Shown here: in pieces, positions 43,954 through 52,050 of the stretch
How positions within the stretch are numbered: position 1 is the first letter of the stretch
Layout of the letters: each line of letters begins with the position of its first letter
Assembly (NCBI RefSeq): GCF_008642335.1
Contig: NZ_CP029191.1
Location: 6,014,001-6,078,000 of the forward strand
From: Streptomyces venezuelae
Lineage (GTDB): Bacteria > Actinomycetota > Actinomycetes > Streptomycetales > Streptomycetaceae
Direction of reading: 5' to 3'
Length of the DNA stretch: 64,000 nucleotides
Program-made: the position numbers and the translations under genes
Notes under the pieces: model-generated
Database searches by the model: none
What the model saw: the letters and a program-made list of their open reading frames with translations, nothing else
Told to the model about the DNA's origin: nothing

Positions 43954-45183
43954 CTACTTGTCGGCGAACTTCTTGCTCACCGCGCTGTAGATGCCCTTGG
44001 CCTCCTTGCCGAGGCGCGGACCGGCCAGCCAGCCCGCCGTCACCGGACCGATGGAGGTGTTCGAGACGAGCGCGGGCTTGCCGTCCTGGCCCTTGGCGAC
44101 CCAGCCGCCGCCGGACGAGCCGCCGGTCATGGTGCAGCCGACGCGGTACATCGTCGGGTCGGGCTTCGTCAGCGAGAGACGGCCCGGCTTGTCGGCGCAC
44201 TGGAACATCTTCTGGCCGTCGAACGGCGGCGCCGCCGGGTATCCCGTCGCCGTCATCGTGTCGATCCGCGGAACGGCCGGTGCGTTGAAGTCCACCGGGA
44301 GGGCGGAACCGACCGTCTCCTCGAGCGACTTGCCCTCACTGCCCTTCTCCGGCTTCACATGGATGACCGCGAAGTCGTACGGCGCGCCCGCACCGCCGGT
44401 CGGACCGCCCTGCTCGATCCACTGGTCGGAGGTCTGCGCCCAGTCGCCCCACCAGACGCCGTACGGAGCGACCTCTTCCTTCGGAGCGTTCTGCAGCTCA
44501 GCGACCGACTTGCCGCTGTTGTTGTACGACGGCACGAAGACCATGTTGCGGTACCAGCCGCCCTTGGCGCCCGCGTGCACGCAGTGGCCCGCGGTCCACA
44601 CCATGTTGGACTTGCCCGGGTGGGCCGGGTCCTTCACGACGGTCGCGGAGCAGACCATCGAACCCTCGGGGCCGTCGAAGAAGAGCTTGCCCGACTCGGC
44701 GACCTGGTCGTGGTACGGCGGCTTCACGGCGGCCGCCGCCACGGGCTTGGGGGTCGGGTCGGTGACGCCCTGGTCACCGGAGATGTCGTTGTCGTCGACG
44801 CCCCGGTCGGGGTTCTTGTCGGCGTCGCGCATCCGGTCCGGGTCCCAGAGGTCCTCGATGATCGGGTTGACGAAGTCGCCGGCCTCGCGGAGCCAGTCGT
44901 CCTTGTTCCAGTTCTTCCAGGCGCCGTTCTTCCATTCGTCCAGATCGATCCCGTTCTCCTTGAGCTTGTCCTTCCAGGCGTCCGGGATCTTGATCTTGTC
45001 GTCACCGTTGCTGTCGCCGGGCTGGGCCGAGGACGAGTCACCGCCGGCGTTGTCCTCGGTGGGACCGCAGGCCGTGGCGGTCAGTACGAGCGCCGCGCCG
45101 AGCGCCACAGCCGCCACAGGGGAGGTTCTGGAGCGCAGGCTCCTCCTACTGCGAACAGCGAAGAGCGGACGTATGGGTCGCAT
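43954..45183 (-). CDS. Secreted trypsin-like serine protease (lipoprotein), paralogue B
   Basis: A 409-residue paralogue of the downstream gene with the same order: signal and lipobox TATAC, acidic linker, Trp-rich segment (GIDLDEWKNGAWKNWNKDDW), and chymotrypsin fold with WTAGHCVHAG, YDFAVIHVK and MTGGSSGGGW. Start ATG 45183 with GGGGGAA upstream. The two genes are in tandem 208 bp apart, each with its own promoter block: a local duplication with diverged N-terminal linkers. Confidence 0.88.
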   Translation of the reverse strand: MRPIRPLFAVRSRRSLRSRTSPVAAVALGAALVLTATACGPTEDNAGGDSSSAQPGDSNGDDKIKIPDAWKDKLKENGIDLDEWKNGAWKNWNKDDWLREAGDFVNPIIEDLWDPDRMRDADKNPDRGVDDNDISGDQGVTDPTPKPVAAAAVKPPYHDQVAESGKLFFDGPEGSMVCSATVVKDPAHPGKSNMVWTAGHCVHAGAKGGWYRNMVFVPSYNNSGKSVAELQNAPKEEVAPYGVWWGDWAQTSDQWIEQGGPTGGAGAPYDFAVIHVKPEKGSEGKSLEETVGSALPVDFNAPAVPRIDTMTATGYPAAPPFDGQKMFQCADKPGRLSLTKPDPTMYRVGCTMTGGSSGGGWVAKGQDGKPALVSNTSIGPVTAGWLAGPRLGKEAKGIYSAVSKKFADK

Positions 45184-45562
45184 CGTGAGATTCCCCCTGG
45201 GCCTCGAAATTGTTCCAAAGTGCTGGACATCCGGGTGCGGAGCACCCGTTGCCACCGGTGCGGCACCCCTTCGCTCGATTTGCTCGGGTTTGCTCGGGGG
45301 AGCGGCGCCAGCCGTGGCTGATGAACGGCCCCCACACTATGCCGGTGCCGTTGGGGACGGCCGACGGAAGGGCAACGGTTCCGTCACGGCAAGGATCTTC
45401 CACTTGCCCGTGTTCCGCCGGGACTCTCGTCGTTGGTACGTACGGGGGAGTCGCCGCATGCGTTCATCCCCCTGCCCAACTCGCCTGCGCGTTCGCCCAG
45501 ATGACGCTCTCCGGACCGTCGCCGGACGGCCGCGTTCGTCCACAGCGGGAGGACCAACAGTC
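45184..45562. other. Intergenic region between protease B and the siderophore locus
   Basis: 379 bp. It contains protease B's upstream region, three copies of TTGCTCGG/TGCTCG (about 45279-45302), and the conserved promoter block at 45335-45360. No palindrome resembling the Streptomyces iron box (TTAGGTTAGGCTCACCTAA type) was found. No promoter for the aminotransferase could be named with confidence. Confidence 0.6.
45335..45360 (-). promoter_or_regulatory. Conserved promoter block of protease paralogue B
   Basis: Second copy of the block described at 43834-43861: CCCCAAC, 10 bp, TAGTG on the minus strand, 150 bp before the paralogue B ATG (about 90 bp for paralogue A). Confidence 0.55.
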
Positions 45563-47062
45563 GTGGCCGTGACCGAGCCTGCGCCCGCGGCGGCGTCCGC
45601 AGTGAATTCCGTAACGCAGCCCGTAACACAGTCCGTGACGCAGTCCGTGACGCACGGAGGGGCGAACCCCGTGGCGGCTCCCGCGGCGCAGACCACAGCT
45701 CACGAGGGCATCCTGCGACGCCAGGCCGCGCGCGAATCGGCCGCCCGTACCTACGCGCGAGCCCTGCCGATCGTCCCGGTCCGAGCCCGCGGCCTGACGA
45801 TCGAGGGCGCCGACGGCCGCCGCTACCTCGACTGTCTCTCCGGCGCCGGGACGCTCGCGCTCGGCCACAACCACCCCGTGGTGCTCGAAGCGATCAGGAA
45901 GGTCCTCGACTCCGGGGCCCCGCTGCACGTCCTCGACCTGGCGACGCCGGTCAAGGACGCCTTCACCACGGAGCTGTTCCGTACGCTGCCGCCGGGTCTC
46001 GCGGACCGTGCGCGGATCCAGTTCTGCGGCCCGGCCGGGACGGACGCGGTGGAGGCGGCGCTGAAACTCGTGCGTGCGGCCACCGGTCGCGACGGGCTCC
46101 TCGCCTTCACCGGCGCCTATCACGGCATGACCGCGGGGGCGCTCGAAGCGTCCGGCGGCGCGTCGACCGTCCGGGTCGGGCGCCTGCCCTACCCCCAGGA
46201 CTACCGCTGCCCCTTCGGCCTCGGCGGCGCTCGGGGCGCCGAACTGTCCGCCCGGTGGACGGAGAACCTCCTCGACGACACCAAGTCGGGCGTACCGGCC
46301 CCGGCCGGCATGATCCTCGAACCCGTGCAGGGCGAGGGCGGGGTCTACCCCGCACCCGACGCCTGGCTCCGACGGATGCGCGAGATCACCGCCGCCCGCG
46401 GCATCCCGCTCATCGCGGACGAGGTGCAGACGGGTGTCGGCCGTACCGGCGCCTTCTGGGCCGTCGAGCACAGCGGCATCGTCCCGGACGTGATGGTGCT
46501 CTCGAAGGCGATCGGCGGCAGCCTCCCCCTGGCCGTCGTGGTCTACCGCGACGACCTCGACGTGTGGCCCCCCGGCGCCCACGCGGGAACCTTCCGCGGC
46601 AATCAGCTCGCCATGGCCGCGGGTGCGGCGACCCTCGCGTACGTCCGTGAGAACGGCCTCGCCGAACGCGCCGCCACCCTCGGCGCCCGCATGCTCACCC
46701 AACTCCGCTCCCTGGCCACGCACCACCCCTGCATCGGCGAGGTCCGCGGCCGGGGGCTGATGATCGGCGTAGAGCTGGTGGACCCGAACGCCGGACCCGA
46801 ACCGGCGACGGAGCGAGAACCAGAACCGGAACCGGCCCTGGACCCGCTGCCCACCGCACAGCCCCGCCCCCCGGCGCCCGAACTCGCCGCCGCCGTGCAG
46901 CGTGAGTGCCTGCGCCGAGGGCTCATCGTCGAACTCGGCGGCCGTCACTCCAGCGTCGTACGACTCCTGCCTCCCCTCACCCTCACCGACGAACAGGCGG
47001 CCGCGGTCCTCGACCGCCTCGCCGACGCGCTGGCCACCGCGGCGCGCGCCCACCTCAGATAA
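45563..47062 (+). CDS. Diaminobutyrate-2-oxoglutarate aminotransferase (siderophore type)
   Basis: A 499-residue class III PLP aminotransferase. GPAGTDAVEAALKL, ADEVQTGVGRTG and PLP Lys315 (VMVLSKAIGG) are present. It is closest in motif to RhbA/DABA aminotransferases that turn aspartate semialdehyde into L-2,4-diaminobutyrate. A 12-bp tandem repeat encodes VTQ(P/S) four times near the N-terminus, and an insert rich in Pro/Glu lies near 415-435. Start GTG 45563 after GGGAGGA. First gene of the siderophore operon. Confidence 0.88.
   Translation: MAVTEPAPAAASAVNSVTQPVTQSVTQSVTHGGANPVAAPAAQTTAHEGILRRQAARESAARTYARALPIVPVRARGLTIEGADGRRYLDCLSGAGTLALGHNHPVVLEAIRKVLDSGAPLHVLDLATPVKDAFTTELFRTLPPGLADRARIQFCGPAGTDAVEAALKLVRAATGRDGLLAFTGAYHGMTAGALEASGGASTVRVGRLPYPQDYRCPFGLGGARGAELSARWTENLLDDTKSGVPAPAGMILEPVQGEGGVYPAPDAWLRRMREITAARGIPLIADEVQTGVGRTGAFWAVEHSGIVPDVMVLSKAIGGSLPLAVVVYRDDLDVWPPGAHAGTFRGNQLAMAAGAATLAYVRENGLAERAATLGARMLTQLRSLATHHPCIGEVRGRGLMIGVELVDPNAGPEPATEREPEPEPALDPLPTAQPRPPAPELAAAVQRECLRRGLIVELGGRHSSVVRLLPPLTLTDEQAAAVLDRLADALATAARAHLR
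45608..45655 (+). repeat. Four 12-bp tandem repeats inside the aminotransferase gene
   Basis: Units TCCGTAACGCAG, CCCGTAACACAG, TCCGTGACGCAG, TCCGTGACGCAC. They are in frame and encode a Ser/Pro-Val-Thr-Gln ladder in the variable N-terminus, so copy number can change without frameshift. Confidence 0.8.
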
Positions 47063-47165
47063 CCGAGACGGGCCCGGGCGGCCGTCCTGCAGGACATGAT
47101 CCGCTCAGCACGTCCCGAGCCGCGTCACCACACGGAGACCCGAACAACCCCACAAGGAAGCCCTC

Positions 47166-49217
47166 TTGAACGCCACCCCCGCATCCGAAGGCCGCCCCCA
47201 ACCCGACGCCCCACGCGCGTGCGGCGCGCACACCTCACTGGTGGCGGAGTCCGGTACGGTTCCCCGGCAGAAGGGTGGCGGCCAGGAGGCCGAGCGCCTG
47301 CGCGGGGCATCCACCGACCTGTTGGAACACCCCGACCCGCACATCGCCGCACAGGCCGCGGCCGTCGAGAACCTCCTGCGCTGCTGGGTCAGGGAGAACA
47401 ACCTCCCCGCCCCGGACCGCGGCATCCTGCGGGTCCCCCTGGAGGCCAGCGGAACGGCCCTGCTCGTCCCCGTGCACTACTGGTCGGCCACCGGATGGCA
47501 CCGCTTCAGCCTCCCCTACCTGGAGGACGGCCCCGCCGGCGCCCCACCCGTGGACGCCGTCACCGTCGCCGCCCTCCTCGGCCGCGAGTCAGCCCGGGGT
47601 ACGACGGACTCGCCGGCCCAGGACGACAGCGCGGAAGCGGCGGCAACCGCGGTCAACGCCGCCGACAAGACAGAGGCAGCCGGCGCGGATCAAGCAACCG
47701 GCGGGGAGCAAGCAGTCGACGCGGAGCAAGCGGATCGAGCAGCCGACCCGCCCGAGCCGGTCGACGGCGCCGACCTGGTGGGGCGCGTCGCCGACTCGGT
47801 TCGGCGCACGGCCACCTTCATCGCCGACCGTCGCGACCGGCCAGCCGACGAACCCGACCTCTTCCTCGCCGCCGAGCAGTCCCTCCTCCTCGGGCACCCC
47901 CTGCATCCGACCCCCAAGAGCCGCGAGGGCCTGTCCGACACCGAATCCCGCCTCTACTCCCCGGAGTTGCGCGGCGCTTTCGCGCTCCACTGGCTGGCCG
48001 TCGACCGCTCCGTGCTCGCCTCCGACTCGGCGTGGACCGAGCGCGGCCGCACCGTCCCCGCCGACCGGCTCGCCGCCCGCCTGGTCGGCTCCGAGCTGCC
48101 GCTCCCGGACGACCGCGTCGCCCTTCCCGTGCACCCGTGGCAGATCCGCGAGCTCCGGCACCGGCCCTCCACCGCCGCGCTCTTCGACGCCGGCCTGCTC
48201 CAGGATCTCGGCACGCACGGCGTCCCGTGGCGCCCCACCTCCTCCGTCCGGACCCTCTACCGACCGGGCGCGGCCGCCATGCTGAAGCTGTCGCTCGGCC
48301 TGCGCATCACCAACTCCCGTCGCGAGAACCTCCGCAAGGAACTCCACCGCGGCGTCGAGGTCCACCGGCTGTTGCGCAGCGGCCTCGCCGAGGAGTGGCA
48401 GTCGGTCCACCCCTGCTTCGACGTGGTCCGCGACCCGGCATGGCTCGCCGTCACCGCACCCGACGGCACGCCCGTCGCCGGGCTCGACGTCATGATCCGG
48501 CACAACCCCTTCCGGCCCGGAGACGACGCCACCTGCATCGCCGGACTCGTCTCACCCCGGCCCTCCGCACTGCCCTCCTGCCAGGACAGCCACGCGATGC
48601 ACTCCCGACTCGGCGAAACCGTCACCCGCCTCGCCGGGCGAACCGGACGCTCCCGAGGCGCGGTCGCCACCGAGTGGTTCCTGCGCTACCTCGAAACCGT
48701 CGTACGCCCCGTGCTCTGGCTGGACAGCGAAGCGGGTGTCGCCCTGGAGGCGCACCAGCAGAACACCCTCCTCCTGCTCGACCCCGACGGCTGGCCCGTG
48801 GGCGGCCGGTACCGCGACAACCAGGGCTACTACTTCCGCGAGTCCCGGCGCGCCGACCTCGATCGACGACTTCCCGGCATCGGGCGGGACAGCGACACAT
48901 TCGTGTCCGACCAGGTGACGGACGAGCGGTTCGCCTACTACCTCGGCATCAACAACGTCCTCGGCCTCATCGGGGCCCTCGGAGCCGAACGGCTCGCGGA
49001 CGAACGGCTGCTGCTGGCCGCCTTCCGTCGTTTCCTCGCCGACGTGGCATCGGGCCCCGCCAAGCTGCGCACCTCGCTGCCCGCGACCTTGCTCGACTCA
49101 CCCGTGCTGCGCTGCAAGGCCAACCTGCTGACCCGGTTGCACGGTCTCGACGAGCTCGTCGGCCCGGTCGACACCCAGTCCGTCTACGTCACCATCCCCA
49201 ACCCCCTCCATTCCTGA
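47166..49217 (+). CDS. IucA/IucC-family NIS siderophore synthetase, first copy
   Basis: A 683-residue ATP-dependent synthetase that joins a carboxylate (usually citrate or a citryl amide) to an amine or alcohol. The N-terminal lobe (about 75-330), the palm motif LPVHPWQIRELRH, PTSSVRTLY, KLSLGLRITNSRRENLRKEL and the C-terminal FhuF-like part (QDSHAMHSRL; EAHQQNTLLLLD; RDNQGYYF) are present. An Ala/Glu/Asp/Gln low-complexity insert sits at about 145-205. Start TTG 47166 after AAGGAA. It corresponds to RhbC in the rhizobactin locus. Confidence 0.92.
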   Translation: MNATPASEGRPQPDAPRACGAHTSLVAESGTVPRQKGGGQEAERLRGASTDLLEHPDPHIAAQAAAVENLLRCWVRENNLPAPDRGILRVPLEASGTALLVPVHYWSATGWHRFSLPYLEDGPAGAPPVDAVTVAALLGRESARGTTDSPAQDDSAEAAATAVNAADKTEAAGADQATGGEQAVDAEQADRAADPPEPVDGADLVGRVADSVRRTATFIADRRDRPADEPDLFLAAEQSLLLGHPLHPTPKSREGLSDTESRLYSPELRGAFALHWLAVDRSVLASDSAWTERGRTVPADRLAARLVGSELPLPDDRVALPVHPWQIRELRHRPSTAALFDAGLLQDLGTHGVPWRPTSSVRTLYRPGAAAMLKLSLGLRITNSRRENLRKELHRGVEVHRLLRSGLAEEWQSVHPCFDVVRDPAWLAVTAPDGTPVAGLDVMIRHNPFRPGDDATCIAGLVSPRPSALPSCQDSHAMHSRLGETVTRLAGRTGRSRGAVATEWFLRYLETVVRPVLWLDSEAGVALEAHQQNTLLLLDPDGWPVGGRYRDNQGYYFRESRRADLDRRLPGIGRDSDTFVSDQVTDERFAYYLGINNVLGLIGALGAERLADERLLLAAFRRFLADVASGPAKLRTSLPATLLDSPVLRCKANLLTRLHGLDELVGPVDTQSVYVTIPNPLHS

Positions 49218-49252
49218 GGACATGCCCCACCTCTGCTGACAGGAGCGACGTC

Positions 49253-50005
49253 GTGCCTCCCACCGACGCGAGCACCGATGCCGGGACGGATGCCGGTCCC
49301 GAGGCCGGACCCGATGCCGGAATCGAATCCGCCTCCAGCGGCGCCGACTGCACGGACACCCTCGACCTGCGGCTGCCCGATGAACTCGTCGCCCTGATGG
49401 CGGAAGGCGAGCGGCGGATCGGTGGGATGCGGGACGATCTCCTGGACGGCGTCGGTGACTGGGGCCCTGTCACCACCGGCGCCGGTGTCTTCCAACTCGT
49501 ACCCGTACGTCTCGAACGCGACCTCCCGGTGATCAGCCGCTGGATGAACGACCCCGCGGTGGCCGCCTTCTGGGAACTGGCCGGACCCGAAGCCGTGACG
49601 GAGGCCCACCTCCGGACACAGCTGGACGGGGACGGGCGCAGCGTTCCCTGCCTGGGCGTGCTGGACGGCATGCCGATGAGCTACTGGGAGTTGTACCGGG
49701 CGGACCTGGACCCACTGGCCCGGCACTACGCCTCGCGACCGCACGACACCGGCATCCACCTCCTCATCGGCAGCGTCGCCAACCGCGGCCGGGGCCTCGG
49801 CACTTCGCTGCTCAGAGCCGTGGCCGACCTGGTGCTCGACCACCGCCCTTCCTGCGCACGTGTCGTAGCCGAACCCGACCTGCGCAACACCCCCTCCGTA
49901 TCCGCCTTCCTGAGCGCCGGCTTCCGCTTCTTCGCCGAGGTGGACCTGCCCGACAAACGCGCGGCTCTCATGGTCCGTGACCGGGCCCTGCGCGCCGTGC
50001 TCTGA
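49253..50005 (+). CDS. GNAT acetyltransferase of siderophore biosynthesis (RhbD/IucB-like)
   Basis: A 250-residue protein. After a low-complexity Asp/Ala/Gly lead (DAGTDAGPEAGPDAG) comes an Acetyltransf_8-type GNAT domain: ERDLPVISRWMNDPAVAAFW; LGVLDGMPMSYWELYRAD; IHLLIGSVANRGRGLGTSLL (acetyl-CoA loop); PDLRNTPSVSAFLSAGFRF. In aerobactin and rhizobactin loci this enzyme acylates an N-hydroxylated amine. Start GTG 49253 after AGGAG. It lies between the two NIS synthetases. Confidence 0.88.
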   Translation: MPPTDASTDAGTDAGPEAGPDAGIESASSGADCTDTLDLRLPDELVALMAEGERRIGGMRDDLLDGVGDWGPVTTGAGVFQLVPVRLERDLPVISRWMNDPAVAAFWELAGPEAVTEAHLRTQLDGDGRSVPCLGVLDGMPMSYWELYRADLDPLARHYASRPHDTGIHLLIGSVANRGRGLGTSLLRAVADLVLDHRPSCARVVAEPDLRNTPSVSAFLSAGFRFFAEVDLPDKRAALMVRDRALRAVL

Positions 50006-50063
50006 CCCGGTCACTCCGAGAACTCCGCTCGCCCCGATCCGGTTCCCTCACTGAGGAGTCCCC

Positions 50064-52010
50064 GTGCCGAATCCGTCCGTCAGTCCGACGTCCCGCCCGT
50101 CAACCGAGCTCTACGATCCGCCCGAACTGACCCAGGACAGATGGCGAGAGGCTGGACGCCGGCTGCTGGCCAAGATGATCGGGGAGTTCGCGTACGAGGA
50201 GATCATCCGGCCCGTGCCCGCACCCGTCTCCGCGCCTGAAGGGGAGCGGGACGGGGACGGGAGCGAGAGCGGAGGCGGGGAGGCGGTCACCTACCGGCTC
50301 CGGCTCGAACCCGCAGGACCGGACGAGGCCGCGGACGAAGCGCAGGGGCGGGACGAGCCCGCCGACACCGCGGAGCAACAAGGCACCGTCGTCACGTTCC
50401 GGGCGCGCCGCGGATCGTACGGAAGCTGGTATGTGGACCCGGCCGGCCTGACCCTCACCGAGGGCAACGGGCCGGCCGTCGCATTGAGCGACCCCCTGCG
50501 CTTTCTCGTACTGGCCCGCCGGACGCTGGGCCTGGACGGTGCCACCCTCGGACATCTCATCCGCGAGCTCACCGTGACCCTCAGCGCCGACGCCCGGATA
50601 GATCACACGGCGCTCGACGCGGCTCAGCTCGCCGACCTCGGCTACGCGGAACTCGAAGGACATCAGACAGGCCATCCCTGGCTCGTCCTCAACAAGGGCC
50701 GCATCGGATTCTCCGCCGGCGACACCGACCGCTGGGCGCCCGAGGCGCGCCGTTCCACGACGCTCCCGTGGATCGCCGTCCACACCGACCTCGCCGTGTA
50801 CCGGGGCGTCGCGGGACTGGACACCGCCGCGCAGCTCTACGCGCGTGAGCTGTCCGCCGACATCAGGGAAGTCTTCGCGGACTTACTGCGCGCACGCGGG
50901 CTGGACCCCCAGCACTATCTCTTTCTGCCGGTGCACCCCTGGCAGTGGGACGAGACCGTGCTCCCGCTCTTCGCGCCGTCCATCGCCGCGCATGCCATCG
51001 TCCCCCTCTGCTCCGACGGCGACCTGCGCCTTCCGCAGCAGTCCATCCGTACGTTCCTCAACACCACCCGACCCGACCGGCACACCGTGAAGCTGCCGCT
51101 GTCGGTCCTGAACACGCTCGTGTGGCGGGGCCTGCCCACCGGCCGCACGGTCGCCGCGCCCGCCGTCACGGCCTGGATGCACGCGCTGCGGGACGCCGAC
51201 CCCTTCCTGCGCGACGAGTGCGGGGTGATTCTGCTCGGCGAGGTGGCGTCGGTGGCCGTCGAGCACCCTGTGTACGACGGATTGCCGGAAGTTCCTTACC
51301 AGTACCGAGAATTGCTCGGCGCCATCTGGCGAGAGCCCCTGCACCCGTACCTCGCTCCCGGTGAACGCGCCCGCACGCTGGCCTCCCTCACGCACACCGA
51401 CTTCGACGGACGCGCGTTCGTCGCCGAGCTCGTGGAACGCTCGGGACTGGCCCCCGGGGTCTGGCTGCGACGGCTCTTCGCCGCACTGCTGCCGCCCCTG
51501 CTGCACTTCCTCTACCGCTACGGAACGGTGTTCTCTCCCCACGGGGAGAACGCCATCGTCGTCTTCGACGACCACGACGTGCCCGTCCGGCTCGCGGTGA
51601 AGGACTTCGTCGACGACGTCAACGTCAGCGCCGTGCCGCTGCCCGAGCACGAGGCGATGCCCGAGGACGTACGCGACGTACTCCTCACCGAGCCGCCCGG
51701 TTTCCTCACCCAGTTCATCCACTCGGGCCTCTTCGTGGGTGTCTTCCGTTACCTCGCGCCCCTCTGCGAGGAGCAACTGGGCGTTCCGGAGGCCGACTTC
51801 TGGTCCTACGTACGGGCCGAGATCCTGCGGCACCAGGCGCGCGCTCCCGAGCTGAAGGAACGGTACGAGATGTTCGACCTGCTCACCCCCCGTATCGAGC
51901 GGCTCTGCCTGAACCGGAACCGCCTCCACCTCGATGGATACCGCGACCGGCCCCAGCGTCCGCACGCCGCTGTGCACGGAACCGTGGCCAACCCCCTCCA
52001 TCAACCGTGA
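50064..52010 (+). CDS. IucA/IucC-family NIS siderophore synthetase, second copy
   Basis: A 648-residue synthetase distinct from the first copy. Family motifs: GHPWLVLNKGRIGFS, FLPVHPWQWDETVLPLF, QQSIRTFLNT, KLPLSVLNTLVWRGLPTGRT, and FSPHGENAIVVFDD. The N-terminal lobe has a Glu/Asp/Gly insert (about 58-115). Start GTG 50064 after GAGGAG. It corresponds to RhbF. The gene ends the locus; the adjoining helicase has its own promoter. Confidence 0.93.
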   Translation: MPNPSVSPTSRPSTELYDPPELTQDRWREAGRRLLAKMIGEFAYEEIIRPVPAPVSAPEGERDGDGSESGGGEAVTYRLRLEPAGPDEAADEAQGRDEPADTAEQQGTVVTFRARRGSYGSWYVDPAGLTLTEGNGPAVALSDPLRFLVLARRTLGLDGATLGHLIRELTVTLSADARIDHTALDAAQLADLGYAELEGHQTGHPWLVLNKGRIGFSAGDTDRWAPEARRSTTLPWIAVHTDLAVYRGVAGLDTAAQLYARELSADIREVFADLLRARGLDPQHYLFLPVHPWQWDETVLPLFAPSIAAHAIVPLCSDGDLRLPQQSIRTFLNTTRPDRHTVKLPLSVLNTLVWRGLPTGRTVAAPAVTAWMHALRDADPFLRDECGVILLGEVASVAVEHPVYDGLPEVPYQYRELLGAIWREPLHPYLAPGERARTLASLTHTDFDGRAFVAELVERSGLAPGVWLRRLFAALLPPLLHFLYRYGTVFSPHGENAIVVFDDHDVPVRLAVKDFVDDVNVSAVPLPEHEAMPEDVRDVLLTEPPGFLTQFIHSGLFVGVFRYLAPLCEEQLGVPEADFWSYVRAEILRHQARAPELKERYEMFDLLTPRIERLCLNRNRLHLDGYRDRPQRPHAAVHGTVANPLHQP

Positions 52011-52018
52011 TCGGCGGA

Positions 52019-52041
52019 TTGTCAGTGGGGCACCGTAGGGT
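52019..52041 (+). promoter_or_regulatory. RecA-NDp (PafBC-type) promoter of the DinG/XPD helicase
   Basis: TTGTCAGTG-N8-TAGGGT, a perfect match to TTGTCRGTG-N8-TANNNT, 9 bp before the helicase ATG, giving a leaderless or very short-leader mRNA. It begins 8 bp past the NIS synthetase stop. Confidence 0.85.
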
Positions 52042-52050
52042 GGTCGCGCT

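Noticed and set aside
45184..45562. Iron box in front of the siderophore locus
   Set aside because: No palindrome of the TTAGGTTAGGCTCACCTAA type was found on either strand.
45608..45655. 12-bp tandem units as a CRISPR-like array
   Set aside because: No spacers, units too short, and they are in frame inside a coding sequence.
47096..49252. Open frame fused upstream of the GNAT gene
   Set aside because: Out-of-frame reading of the NIS synthetase; GTG at 49253 has a good ribosome-binding site and homology starts after it.
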